NCBI GenBank assembly: GCA_011317545.1
Contig: WUJK01000002.1
Span: 620,001-684,000 of the forward strand
Direction of reading: 5' to 3'
From: Coniella vitis
Taxonomy: Eukaryota > Ascomycota > Sordariomycetes > Diaporthales > Schizoparmaceae
DNA: 64,000 nucleotides
In this document: piece by piece, positions 13,203 to 23,309 of the stretch
How the letters are laid out: each line of letters opens with the position of its first letter
Numbering within the stretch: position 1 is the first letter of the stretch
Notes under the pieces: model-generated
What the model was told of the DNA's origin: nothing
Databases searched by the model: none
What the model saw: the letters and a program-made list of their open reading frames with translations, nothing else
Position numbers and translations under genes: made by a program

Positions 13203-16200
13203 ATGACCGCCCGGCGTTTCTACGCTGATGTGCGCTCAGTCAAGGCTCGCCTTGAGGCCACTCCAATTTTTGGCGTAACGCACTTTGAGCGCGGCGAGTC
13301 TGACGGCGAAGTCGTCTTCCATCTCAGCCACCACAGCCTCACTGACGCTCTGCCCATCCGTCTCCTATCCTCCGACACCGAGGGATACCCTGACGATCAT
13401 CACTTCATGCTCTTCACCGAAGCCGAGGATCCTCCTGCTGGCATTATCGAAGCTCTTGGGGATCTGCAGAACTACACCTTCGGCCAGAACCTTTACGACT
13501 CCCTTCGCGATGTCTCATCTGGCCTAGAGCGCATACTGGATCGAAATGCCGAACAAAAAGCCCAGCTCACACCCTCTCGCCGCAAAACAACCGCTTGGGT
13601 GGCGGATGAAGACGAGGACGTGGACTATGACGGCGATTATGACGACCATTATGAAGAAGTGGACGACAGCATTTACTTGGCGACGCCCCCGCCATTGAGC
13701 CTTGATATTTCTGCCAGCCCAACAAAGTTTCCCCGAGCAGCCAAGAAAATGAAGAGGGACCTCCGTAAAGCGCGCAACGCAGGAGTCAAGGTCAGCATTT
13801 TGACCGGCATCGACCCCAGTGCCAGCGTGCATATCATCTCACTGTCTGTGCGCGCAAGCAAGCTTGGCCTCTCGTTCGAAACCCTCGAGGCCTGGGATGT
13901 CAAGCCCTCCGACTACATTGTCCTCTTGCTCCAGACAGAAGAACCCTACCCAGCTGCCGACAAGGTCAAAGATCACAGCGTGTCGTCGTTCCAAGTCAGC
14001 TTTAGGCTCGGCAAGTGTTCGTACTACAAGCCAGACGTCCACTCGGCACACAGAGCGTTCAACACAAAGAGTCCTGCGCGTACAGCCATGGGGAAGGACC
14101 CTGTATCCCGCGAGTTTCGGCAACTACACATATCTACGTCCTTCGACCCTTTCATGAACGCTGACTTTTTGGCACTCTTCAAGCTTCGTATGGGTCTAAA
14201 GTGTTGCAGCTGGGATGACGCTACCTCAGCCCTCAGGGTCCGCAAGTTCAACATCCCGACCGAGCCGGAGAATGCCTCTGAGCAAACGGCACAAGAGGAT
14301 CAGCCCGGCGTCTCCAGCAACAAATCGACCGGTCACAACAGACAGTCGGGTGCCTCTCTCCTGTACATTGATTCCTTCGCCGAAGCCCCAAAGGACATCA
14401 GTACGCCCTTGGTCGCAATGCAATTTGCGATCCATTACTTTGTTCGATGCACCCAATATTGCATGCATTGTCATCAAAAGCTGGACAAAGACTTCGAGGC
14501 TCTGAAACCCTTTGTTTGCTCATCCCCGCTGTGCCTGTTTCAGTACATCACAATGGGATTGGGACCTTCCATCGAGCACGACATTCTGACACAGCCATAT
14601 GTTGTCGACCTCTTGGTATCCTTGTGCTACAGCAGCGTTCAAATAACTCCTTCCAGACGGGGCCAGAGAACCTATGCATGCCGTGAATTTCCTACCGGCT
14701 TGCGCTTGATGGTCCCTGGTGAGTATAGCTTCGAATGCGATTCTTCTCAGAATTACATTTCGGTTCTTGCAGATCTCCGGGAAATGACGCTCACTCTCAG
14801 GGATCCTGATGACATTTTCGGCTTGCTTGACAACACGTGGGTTGTCCTTAGCGCTCCATTGGAAAACAACCCAGAGCACTGCATAAAGCACCAGGCTTAC
14901 ATTACATGCATCGACCGCGAACGCTTTACTGCAGAGATCAAGGGGTTGCGGTTGGGCTTGTTTGCGACCCAATATGAGAGGGAGCGACATCTGCGGGGCC
15001 CAATGGTCATGCGAATGTCAGTACATGAAGTACAGTTTGACGATCTCGACGAGGCTAGCAAGGCTCGCACGATGGCCTATGTGCTGGATACACTGCCTCC
15101 AGTGACCCACTTGCGCGAGTTTCTCGTACGGAATCCCTGGAACAGCTTGAATGACTATCCGGGGATGACACCTGCAGCCTTGAGGCTGTTGCAATGGATA
15201 GTTGCTTCCAATCGGTCCTGCATCTCGCAAGTGACAAGCGTAAAGGACCGTTACGCAACCGACCACAGTCTGCTTCAAAGCATCGACGTCCAAGACCGGG
15301 AGGCTGTTCGACCGTTGATGAACGGGCATGTGCAATTCAGGTTTCTGCAGGGCAGCCCCGACAGAGAACTCCGATTTCAGCGCGCACTGAGGGACCGCAA
15401 AGTTGGGGGCCAGAACAAACACCCGACCCTGTTTGCGTGGCACGGCAGCAGCTTGGCGAATTGGCACAGCATCCTCAGGCAGGGTCTCGACTTCAAAGTG
15501 ACGGTCAATGGTCGGTCATTTGGCCATGGGGTATACTTTAGTCGGGCCTACGACACAAGTTTGGTAAGTCGCTTCCTTGCGACGTGCTATCTTGGATAAG
15601 ATGCTTCATCAAGTTTCAATTCCTGTTATGACACTGACTTGAATTTCTTGCCCAAGGCTTATGCAACGGTAGGAGTCCCAACTTGGCCCAACTCGTCCCT
15701 CGGAATCACCAACGCACTAGCACTCTGTGAGATTATCAACAGGCCCGGCGACTTCGTCTCGAGAAACCCGCACTACGTTGTGCCGCAACTGGATTGGATC
15801 CAGTGTCGATATCTGTTTGTGAAGGTTATGCCTGAGCGACAGGTCGCTCCAGTCGTGCCAGCGCTTATACAATTCGTGGATCTAAGGAATGACCAGCCAA
15901 AAGTTGTGGTAGAAGAGGAAGAAGCCGCTTTGGAAGAAGTTGCCCAGGCCCCAGGATTGGAGATTCTGGGTGCTGGAGGAGGGTACTTGAAGATTCCGTC
16001 CAAGGCCTTCCCTAGTAGACTGGTCAAGGGAGAAAAGGGCAAGCAAGGATCTCAGCCGTCCCCAAAGCGAAGCCATGCCTCCTTCCAGGCAGTGTCGGAA
16101 ACAGATGAGGATAGCACCGACGTGGAAGCCTTGTGCTGCAGCGATGACGAAGAGCCCGAGCCGCCGTACAAGAGAGCCACTGCGGACGACGCATCCCGTG

Positions 16201-17010
16201 AGTCTAGCGTCGGCATGACCGTTCCGCATGTTGAAGAGCAAGACGTGGTCAAGCGCCCCATCACACCACTCAACACTGATTTTCGGCCCGGCACTCTGGA
16301 TCTCACCTCGGTGCCCCGACTTTCGCTCCCTACGTGGGCCAATGCCAACTCCTCCAAGAGGCTGGCGACGGACATCAAGCGCCTCCAAAAGATCCAGTCT
16401 GAGACGCCGCTCGATGAGCTTGGGTGGTATGTGGATTTTGACAATATCGACAACATGTTTCAGTGGATCGTGGAGCTCCACAGCTTCGACCCCAAGCTGC
16501 CCTTGGCCCGAGATATGAAGCAAGCAGGCATCACATCTGTGGTGTTGGATGTCCGATTTGGTCGTGATTATCCCTTCACACCACCCTTTGTGCGCGTGAT
16601 TCGGCCTCAGTTCTTGCCATTTGCTGCAGGCGGCGGTACGTATTCGTCCTCGACTCGTTCTATCCACAGACCATGGAGGCTTTACTAACATGGTATTGTT
16701 TGTTTTCTTTTGCCTTTGACTAGGTGGCCACGTGACGATCGGCGGAGCCATCTGCATGGAACTCTTGACAAGCAGTGGCTGGCTGCCCGCCACGTCCATG
16801 GAATCGGTATTTTTGTCCATCAAGATGGCCATGAGCTCGACAGACCCGGCACCGGCGCGCTTGCATGTTGCGAAAATGAGTTCACGGCAGGACTACAATC
16901 CCATGGAGGCTCTCACGGCTTTTCAGCGCGCAGCCAGCCGCCATGGATGGGCAGTCCCCGCGGATTCACATGAGAACGCCTTGCAAAACTCTGTGAACTT
17001 ATCGTCTTGA
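13203..17010 (+). CDS. PARP catalytic domain fused to UBE2Q-like ubiquitin-conjugating (E2) domain
   Basis: Three exons (13203-15563, 15657-16635, 16724-17010) give 1208 residues. The N-terminal half has an acidic tract (about residues 137-155). A Cys-rich patch follows (CTQYCMHCHQKLD, then FVCSSPLC), like the segment before the catalytic fold in PARP6/8-type proteins. The ADP-ribosyltransferase fold shows His747 (WHGSS), Tyr778 (GVYFSRAY) and WPNSSLGITNALAL. The position that holds Glu in PARP1 appears to be His826 (NPHYVV). A roughly 250-residue linker leads to a C-terminal E2 domain with DYPFTPPFVRVIRP and GGAICMELLT, whose Cys1124 aligns with the UBE2Q active-site Cys. I recall this pairing from several Pezizomycotina genomes. 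It suggests coupling of ADP-ribosylation and ubiquitin transfer, but its function is unknown to me. Intron 1 falls inside the PARP fold. Confidence 0.92.
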
Positions 17011-18246
17011 TCTTTCGCACGCTGTGGTTGCTTTGTCAAGGAATCGGCCTGTTGATATAAGCCAGGTTTCATACCAAAGGATGAAAGATATGAGGCCGTT
17101 GTTATCCTTGTCAACGTGGAAGCAAGACGTGCACTCGTCACAAAGAAAGAGGGGGTGAGGAAAGGTTGTGCTGTTTGAAAAGCGACAGAATTCGGTGAGA
17201 ACAGTCGTATGTAGGGCTGGGTTGAAATTCTGCTTTCAGGAGCGTTGTTCCTTTTTTCTACTTTTCTGTTTTTTTCCCTTTTTCAATCACGTTTTCCTTT
17301 TGGAACAGCACCAAGATTCCCTTACAGAAACACACATCAGCGACGGCACTAGCAAAGGTATTACCTGCGGATTCGGTGGTGTACATGCTTGGGGCATTTA
17401 GGCGTGGCCTTGGTAGATGAGCGGGCAGTGGCATGTTTGTGTCGAGTCTCGACCACATATGTAATACCATTTGATGTTCTTTTTTCTTTTTCTTTTGCTT
17501 TCTTTCTACGATCTGGGAGAGCTCAGGTCTAGGCTCTGAACAGCCCGATAGTGTATCCCATGTGGACAAGTGAGCGGGCATTGCGCATGGATGGAAAGGA
17601 AGAGCTCATAAGTGCGCCCTTGCGGACAGAGTAGCCTAATGCAATAATATTAATCGCAACGCGTATATGGATACGTTCTGTGAACTCTAACTTGGATATT
17701 ACTATGATAAAACTTGTGAATTCTGAGAGACAGACTGGTTGTTCTATGGCAAGAAGGGGTTTTGTTACAAATACCGTCCTGCTTGATACGCATTGATTTC
17801 CAGGTATGTGTATGTCGAAGGATTTTCATTGACAGTGTCAGCCTGTGTGATACCATGAGCTGTGAGATCTGAATCAGGAAAGCTGTGAGTATTTGGTTGT
17901 TAGAATGAATACTTTGGGGAGAGCATGAGGTTATTCTATTGTGGGTATCATTTTTGTTGGTTCTATGAGGCTTGTCTCGTATAAATTACCCAGATCCTGA
18001 CTGGGGATATCATAATACGATGTGCCTTATATGAAGTGATATGATGACTTGAGCATTCGGAAAGAGTTAAAAAGAGGTCTATTATGATCGCTTGGCGAAT
18101 GGCGGGGGTGGCTTTGATTGATTGCAGCTAGGCGCTAGTAGGGATAAACTTATCCTGGTGGGCGAGACCATGGCGATTGAACTGTTAGCCGGCTGCTGAT
18201 AACCGCCTGAGGCTCTTGCTCTATCCTTTCGTGCCTCTTTCATGCG
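17011..18246. other. Intergenic, AT-rich toward the right
   Basis: This is the 3' flank of the PARP-E2 gene followed by increasingly AT-rich sequence (about 17640-18080). No motif-bearing frame is seen. T-rich tracts occur at 17250-17290 and 17475-17505. Confidence 0.5.
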
Positions 18247-18254
18247 TATAAAAG
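18247..18254 (+). promoter_or_regulatory. TATA box (TATAAAAG) of an orphan promoter
   Basis: TATAAAAG lies 100 bp upstream of the ATG at 18354. The sequence between looks like a normal fungal leader ending in CTCTCAAGAATGG. Only a short reading frame follows, so the promoter seems to have lost its gene, or drives a very short transcript. Confidence 0.5.
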
Positions 18255-18353
18255 CCGGCGTCGCGTCACCACTATTCGGTTAGTTTAGTACCACAATCTA
18301 TCCTGGTTGGTTATTATCAACTCTTTTCGCAAATTCCAAGTACCCTCTCAAGA

Positions 18354-18518
18354 ATGGCAGCGTCTACTCGCGACGAGCTGGTCGATAGCGTCAAATGCCC
18401 CAAAGCGGATTCAGAACTGCGAGAAGTATGGCCCCTTACTTGCTTAAAGTGTTTAGAAGTCCCGACTCCACTATCGGTAAGACCCCTTCTAAACCTGTCT
18501 AGTTTATATGAGTTCTAA
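18354..18518 (+). pseudogene. 54-codon ORF stub behind an intact-looking promoter
   Basis: The ATG has a good context and opens a 54-residue frame beginning MAASTRDELVDSVK. I recognise no family. Splice-like signals are present inside: GTATGG at 18427, GTAAGA at 18479 and CTAG near 18500. The possible introns are either too short or run into a stop directly after splicing. The simplest reading is a 5' gene fragment whose remainder was lost, pointing toward the convergent phosphotransferase gene. A genuine micro-peptide gene or a non-coding transcript is also possible. Confidence 0.3.
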
Positions 18519-18574
18519 TCGTTCCTCAAACCAACAAGTGCTCCGCGTATAGTACGATTAATTCCTAACGCTCG

Positions 18575-19480
18575 TTACCGTCTGGCCATCCACGCCTCAG
18601 CAGCATCACGGAAACCTTCTTTTCCTAAGCGTTGTTGGATGCTTCGCCTCCAGTCGTTCATGGAGTCATCATCTCGACCAGGGAAATTTAAGCCCATAGA
18701 TATACGGAATTTCGTTCTTATCCACTGCTCAGGAACATAGCCAGCCGATTCCCAATCAATGATTCCAATCGATTTATCGGTCCCTTTGAAGAAGACGTTC
18801 TCAGGGCCCATATCGCAGTGATAGAAACTAAAGCTTGAGCAATCCATGTGCAGCTCCTGGCAGTTTCTCAAAAGTGCCTCGGGGCTTAAGTCCCGCTCCT
18901 TGCCCGGGGCTGTCAGAAACTCATCCAAAAGATAAAGACCATCCGCACCACAAATAGCGTCGCCCTTCCATGCAGCTTGTTCCTTACAAGCACTAACCAC
19001 CTGATCAACGCAATAGTCTCTCGTGTCCTCGTCCATTGACCACCACGCCTCTGCTATTCTTTCTCCTTCCATCCGGCTTTGGATAAGGAAATATCGCCCA
19101 TTGTGCTCAGCATGGTGGAGAACGAATGGGACCTCGAACGTCGTAGGTTGTTTCTCCCGTACGAATTGTAAAGTGGTATGCTCCCGAGTGGTGTTGGCTA
19201 GGTATTCTACAGCCTTCACTTTGCAGTAGGCCTCGCCAACTCTCCAAACTGCTGAACCTTGACCGACGCTATGGATGAGTTGAATGACGCTTTGGCTGGA
19301 TAGTGGTCGAGACTCGAGTAGGGGAAGCTCTATCTGAGAGGCGGTGAAGAATCGGCCGTTGCCATCGCTCCAAGACTTAACCGAGGGTAGGCTGCTGCGA
19401 GTTAGAAGAATTGCTTCTCCGATAACCCAAGTGTTTTCATCAACTTCTTGGATAGAGTCGAAAACAGCGTTGGTTAACAT
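18575..19480 (-). CDS. Aminoglycoside phosphotransferase (APH)-like kinase family protein
   Basis: A single exon encodes 301 residues. The protein-kinase-like fold of the APH/choline-kinase superfamily is shown by the catalytic loop FYHCDMGPENVFF (Asp as base, Asn as metal ligand) and the metal-binding IGIIDWESAG. The preceding hinge segment is FLIQSRMEGERIAEAWW. The C-terminal WIRTKFRI block is common in fungal members. In fungi this family is large and rarely characterised; real aminoglycoside resistance should not be assumed, and the substrate is unknown. A TATA box lies about 67 bp upstream. The gene heads a set of three minus-strand accessory-type genes (with the glutathione transferase and P450) but is separated from them by AT-rich repeat-bearing DNA. 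Confidence 0.85.
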   Translation of the reverse strand: MLTNAVFDSIQEVDENTWVIGEAILLTRSSLPSVKSWSDGNGRFFTASQIELPLLESRPLSSQSVIQLIHSVGQGSAVWRVGEAYCKVKAVEYLANTTREHTTLQFVREKQPTTFEVPFVLHHAEHNGRYFLIQSRMEGERIAEAWWSMDEDTRDYCVDQVVSACKEQAAWKGDAICGADGLYLLDEFLTAPGKERDLSPEALLRNCQELHMDCSSFSFYHCDMGPENVFFKGTDKSIGIIDWESAGYVPEQWIRTKFRISMGLNFPGRDDDSMNDWRRSIQQRLGKEGFRDAAEAWMARR

Positions 19481-19546
19481 TGCAGCGGTTTGGAAGTTTG
19501 TAGCGGGGATGAGAAACGAAACGGTTGTGTTACAGCGCTTCTGTGG

Positions 19547-19554
19547 ATTTTATA
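19547..19554 (-). promoter_or_regulatory. TATA box of the APH-like gene
   Basis: On the minus strand this reads TATAAAAT, about 67 bp before the ATG at 19480. It is followed by a short leader without an upstream ATG in good context. Confidence 0.5.
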
Positions 19555-19699
19555 CGGAAGCATGTTTGGCTCTTTGATTGGATTGATTATACCGCTGCGA
19601 ATTGTGGGCCCTGATATGCGCTCGTTGCGCCCCAGGTGCCGTTGCTTTCCGTTAGGCAGTCAAGCACGCAAGGCACGGTACCGGGGAGGTAAGGAATGG

Positions 19700-19858
19700 T
19701 TAGGTCACTCTGCCATATTATCCGATAACTTATAATTTCAATATCATAAGCTATATATACATAATCAAGCCATACACTTTGCCCACCAATTTGATTAATT
19801 TTATCTATTTTGCACACGTATTATCTGACATTAGGTCACTTTGCCATGTTATCCGACA
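19700..19858. repeat. Diverged 28-bp direct repeat pair in AT-rich DNA
   Basis: Copy A (19700-19727) and copy B (19831-19858) both begin TTAGGTCACT, continue with a TTATCYGAYA end, and match at 25 of 28 positions. All three differences are transitions. An extra partial TTATCTGACA directly precedes copy B (19821-19830). The arrangement resembles an old element remnant mutated by C-to-T changes. Confidence 0.6.
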
Positions 19859-20289
19859 GCTATATCCACTGCTGGCTTGAATTGCCAGCAGTTGTTAGCT
19901 AGTTAGCTTACTCTCTTCACGTACGTATTCAATTGAGATATCACCACACCTGCTACCGCTTCCACCGGTAGGTGGGCAGAGCTACCAGAAAACACAACTC
20001 CACATCCAGTGATCGATTCAGCCTGGCACAAAGGTGAAGAACGCACGCCTAGATAGCTTGGGTACTCGATAAGTTGATGATATATGATATATACCTATCC
20101 AATGCCATTGACATTATCTCGAAGTATTCTTGCTTCTCAGTATCATTCACAACTTGAACAGCTAGATACACGCTGATCCAGAAAAGCATTTCCGCTTTCC
20201 TGATGTTTGTCCAATGAACTTTGAGCAAAATGCTTCTACACCGTGACCATTGGCCCCTGATGTGTGGCTACGTGCGATTGTAATGCTGC

Positions 20290-21162
20290 TTAAACATTCT
20301 TGACCTCCTTTTCGCCCAAAACACTGAGGACCTTCTTGACGCTCTCACGGTTGAGGCAGGCGTTTTGCCATTTAGTAAAGTGAGGGAACTCATCTGAATT
20401 CCAGGCATGCTCTCCAGTGCGGCTGCTCATGAAAAAGGCGATCTGGGTGTTCCACATGGTGAAGGCCAGATCAGCATAGGTGCACTTGTTGCCGACAAGC
20501 CACTCCGACTTTGCCAGCACACCATCGAGGACACCCGCTACACGTTTGACCTCAGCTCCGTACCGGACCTTGGCCGACTCTGGGGAGTCGCCGTACACAT
20601 TCGCATGAAACAGGTTGAACCTAAGAGATGGCACGCAATTTGATTAGAATTGAATCGCATTCATAGGTCTCAAGCCTGACGGTACTTACCATGCAGATTG
20701 GCCAAAGTAGGGCCCTTGACCGGAGGCCTGAAAGTACGCCCACTGTTGCGTCAAGTACTTCTCAGGAAAGGTGGCATATGAGATCTTGTTATCTTTATCA
20801 TATGTGTCGACCAAATACTTCGTTTGCTTTTAGTATAGTTTTGGCATGCGCCTAGACTCCTCTGTAACTTACCTGGACAATCGCGCCCGACTCCCATAAA
20901 GTCAAATTATTGTTTGGGTCGACAAGCGCGGGGACGCGCCCATTGGGGTTGACGTCTGTGTATGGTTTCTGTTTCAGGCCATCAAGCTCGACCCAAGAAG
21001 TCTCGTACGGCAAGCCGAGTTCCTCAAGGATGATGAGAACCTTTGATGGATTGGGCACGTGGTCTATGGATCGCGAGAGAATTAATCATTAGGTACTAAT
21101 CCACTGTCTGAAAGACATGACAACTCACTTCTCCAATACAGAGTCAACGTTTTCAAAGCCAT
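20290..21162 (-). CDS. Glutathione S-transferase, fungal Ure2p/theta-like
   Basis: Four minus-strand exons (21129-21162, 20873-21063, 20690-20817, 20290-20620) give 227 residues. The first exon codes only 11 residues (MALKTLTLYWR). The thioredoxin-like N-domain shows NPSKVLIILEELGLPYE, the proline before the third beta strand (GRVPALVD), and the glutathione gamma-Glu-binding LWESGAIVQYL. The helical C-domain shows QWAYFQASGQGPYFGQ and the N-capping segment CTYADLAFTMW. These are typical of fungal Ure2-like transferases, which conjugate or reduce glutathione adducts and peroxides in the cytosol. Intron 3 splits the Trp codon before FNLFHANVYGD. It lies 600 bp downstream of the P450 on the same strand, a pairing often seen in detoxification or secondary-metabolite loci, but no backbone synthase is present. 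Confidence 0.9.
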
Positions 21163-21765
21163 GGTGACCAACAGTTCGCAAAGACGGATGAGATGAAATT
21201 GAGTAGAAAGACAAGACGCGTAGGAAACACGGAGTGGAAATTGTGAGATTTCGATGCCACGGATGGCTGGCTCGTCTCGACTATACGGGGTCAAAAGAAT
21301 GTCAAAGTAAACCCTGACACAAATGTTGAACGGAAAAAGCCTTCCAAACGACCGGCTGTTGGAGAGGGTACTTTTGCAAAATCATGGGTCTGATTTTGTG
21401 CCAACAATATGCAGGGCGTGCATGATCACTGCAGGATAGAATGCAGAGGTTCGACCAACAGCAGACAAAGCAAGCAAATCAGGTCTCGAGATCAAGATGA
21501 GAAGCAGCTAACGCAGCGCCAATGAAGCTCCTGCGATACCACTTCCTACTGCTTTTCATTTTCCAACCGACCAGATACATATCCTCGAGTTTCAAAGTGT
21601 TTATCATGAAGAATAATGATTTCTTTCTAAATAAAAAAGATTATTTCTTTGTTTGGAAACTATTTCATAACTCTACACTTATACCAAAATTTATACCAAA
21701 AGAATGGAAACTTTCCAAAATCCAACATTGTCCTCTCTGGTTTTACAAATTACCAACTCTTGTTT
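21163..21765. other. Intergenic, strongly AT-rich in its right half
   Basis: The left part is the transferase promoter. The right part (about 21590-21760, up to the P450 stop codon) is far richer in A and T than the coding DNA beside it, with poly-A and poly-T runs. No motif-bearing frame is present. Confidence 0.5.
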
Positions 21766-23309
21766 CTAGCTTTTGCGAAGCTTCAACTGTACAAGAGTCG
21801 GTTGCTTGTCCCAAAACCACCAGATGCCCTGGTTCTCCCATGCTGGCAGAGCTTTGCCGGGTGGAACGGATATGTCGAATGCCCACAACAGGTGAGCCAG
21901 AATCAGCCGTAGTTCGAACCAAGCTAGACTCTGTCCAGGACAGTTGTGGGGGCCAAGCGAGAATGGGTGGAACGCCGCCTTATTAGCGTTTGCTGTATTA
22001 CCAAGCCATCGCGCGGGGATGAATTGGTCGGGGTCACTGAAGTTCCTCTTTGACCGGTAAGCGGCCCAGGGAGGGATTGACACCACTGTTCCAGCGGGCA
22101 ATCTTTGGCCAGCGACAACGCCACCCGTAGATGGCACCTTGCGCCGCATGGCATCCGGTATTGTCGGGCAGAGTCGCATTCCTTCGTGCAAGACTGCCGT
22201 CAGCAACGGCATGTGCTTCAGTTGGGAGGCTGTGATCACAGACGCTGAGCTGAAAGCGCTCCGCACTTCGCCCGCAACGGCAGCAAGGTCGTCCGGGTTC
22301 CGCAGCAGGTAGTTAAGCACCCCGGCTAGGACCGTCGTGACTGATTCGCTGCCTGCTGCGACCAACAGCATAGCGTTGACTTCCATCTCCTCTCGGCTCA
22401 TGGGCTGGCCGCCCGGGTCTGCAGCCGCGGAGTCGAGCAGCTGCCCAATAATGTCGGGCCGATGTAGCCCACTGTTGACACGATCCCGGACCTTTTGTTC
22501 GGTAATCCGCCACATTTCCATCACCTCGCGCAATGCAGACGACGGTGTTATCGCCAGAAGCATGCGGTAAACCCAGGGGTAGAATTTGGCCGAAGCCACC
22601 ACGGTGGCAGCTTTGAACTGACTGACGACTTGGATCCAGGAATGCGTGGTGAGGCCGTCAAGGCAGCCAAAAGACGAACCCCACACCAGATCCCCAATGA
22701 TATCAAAGGCTGCGTAATTAATCCACTCCACGGCGTCAATATCCGCGGTGCCGCAGCCTGACGAATAATCCATCTGTGCAGCTACTTTTGCCATCAGCTT
22801 GGCAATGTGCGCCTGGATAATAGGCTCTTGTGCAAGTGCAGACCGCTCCGAGAAGGCTGGTGCCAGCAGTCGGCGGAATCGAGCGTGCTCTTCTTCCGTG
22901 CAGGCAATCAAGTTGGCTGCCGTCTTTCCCGGTGGCTGGTCTTTGTATTCCTCCGGACGTAAAAAGTTCTTTGGGTAGATGTCCTTCCACGCCGCAGGGT
23001 TGATAAAAGACAGCTCGTCCGGGGCAACACGAACAATATCCCCGTAGCGCTCATGGTGGCGCTTGATAGCATGCGGCAACCGACCCTGCATAAAGGCAAA
23101 CAAGAAAGGAAATCGGAAAGCGCGCCATAAGAATGGGCCAGGGTAGCCGGCGAGCGGATGAAGCCAAACATTGTACACCAACTGCCAGCCTATATACTGT
23201 GCTTGCTTAGCTCGACTGGGCTATGTCCCGGGCAACGAAGGGGAGAAGGCCAACTCACTGCAGCTGCAACCGTGGTTATCCAAAGATATATATCCACAAG
23301 ATAGGACAT
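21766..23309 (-). CDS. Cytochrome P450 monooxygenase (isotrichodermin C-15 hydroxylase-like group)
   Basis: Two minus-strand exons, 23259-23309 (17 residues, MSYLVDIYLWITTVAAA) and 21766-23196, give 493 residues. The short first exon plus the start of exon 2 form the N-terminal membrane anchor. It is followed by VYNVWLHPLAGYPGP, the proline-rich hinge of fungal microsomal P450s. The I-helix oxygen-binding segment is AAGSESV; the K-helix ExxR is EGMR in LHEGMRLCP; the heme loop is FSLGPHNCPG with ligand Cys436. The N-terminal block and overall pattern resemble CYP65-type enzymes of secondary metabolism, hence the tentative subgroup. The substrate is unknown. No polyketide, peptide or terpene synthase is seen within the window, so any cluster would be minimal (P450 plus glutathione transferase). 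It is anchored at the ER membrane. Confidence 0.92.

Larger units (their letters stand above)
19481..20289. other. AT-rich intergenic DNA with diverged repeats
   Basis: No gene is seen. It contains the phosphotransferase promoter, two diverged 28-bp direct repeats (listed separately) and an AT-rich core at about 19730-19830. Confidence 0.55.

Noticed and set aside
15882..16832. 316-codon minus-strand frame
   Set aside because: Antisense to the PARP-E2 linker and E2 exon and spans its intron.
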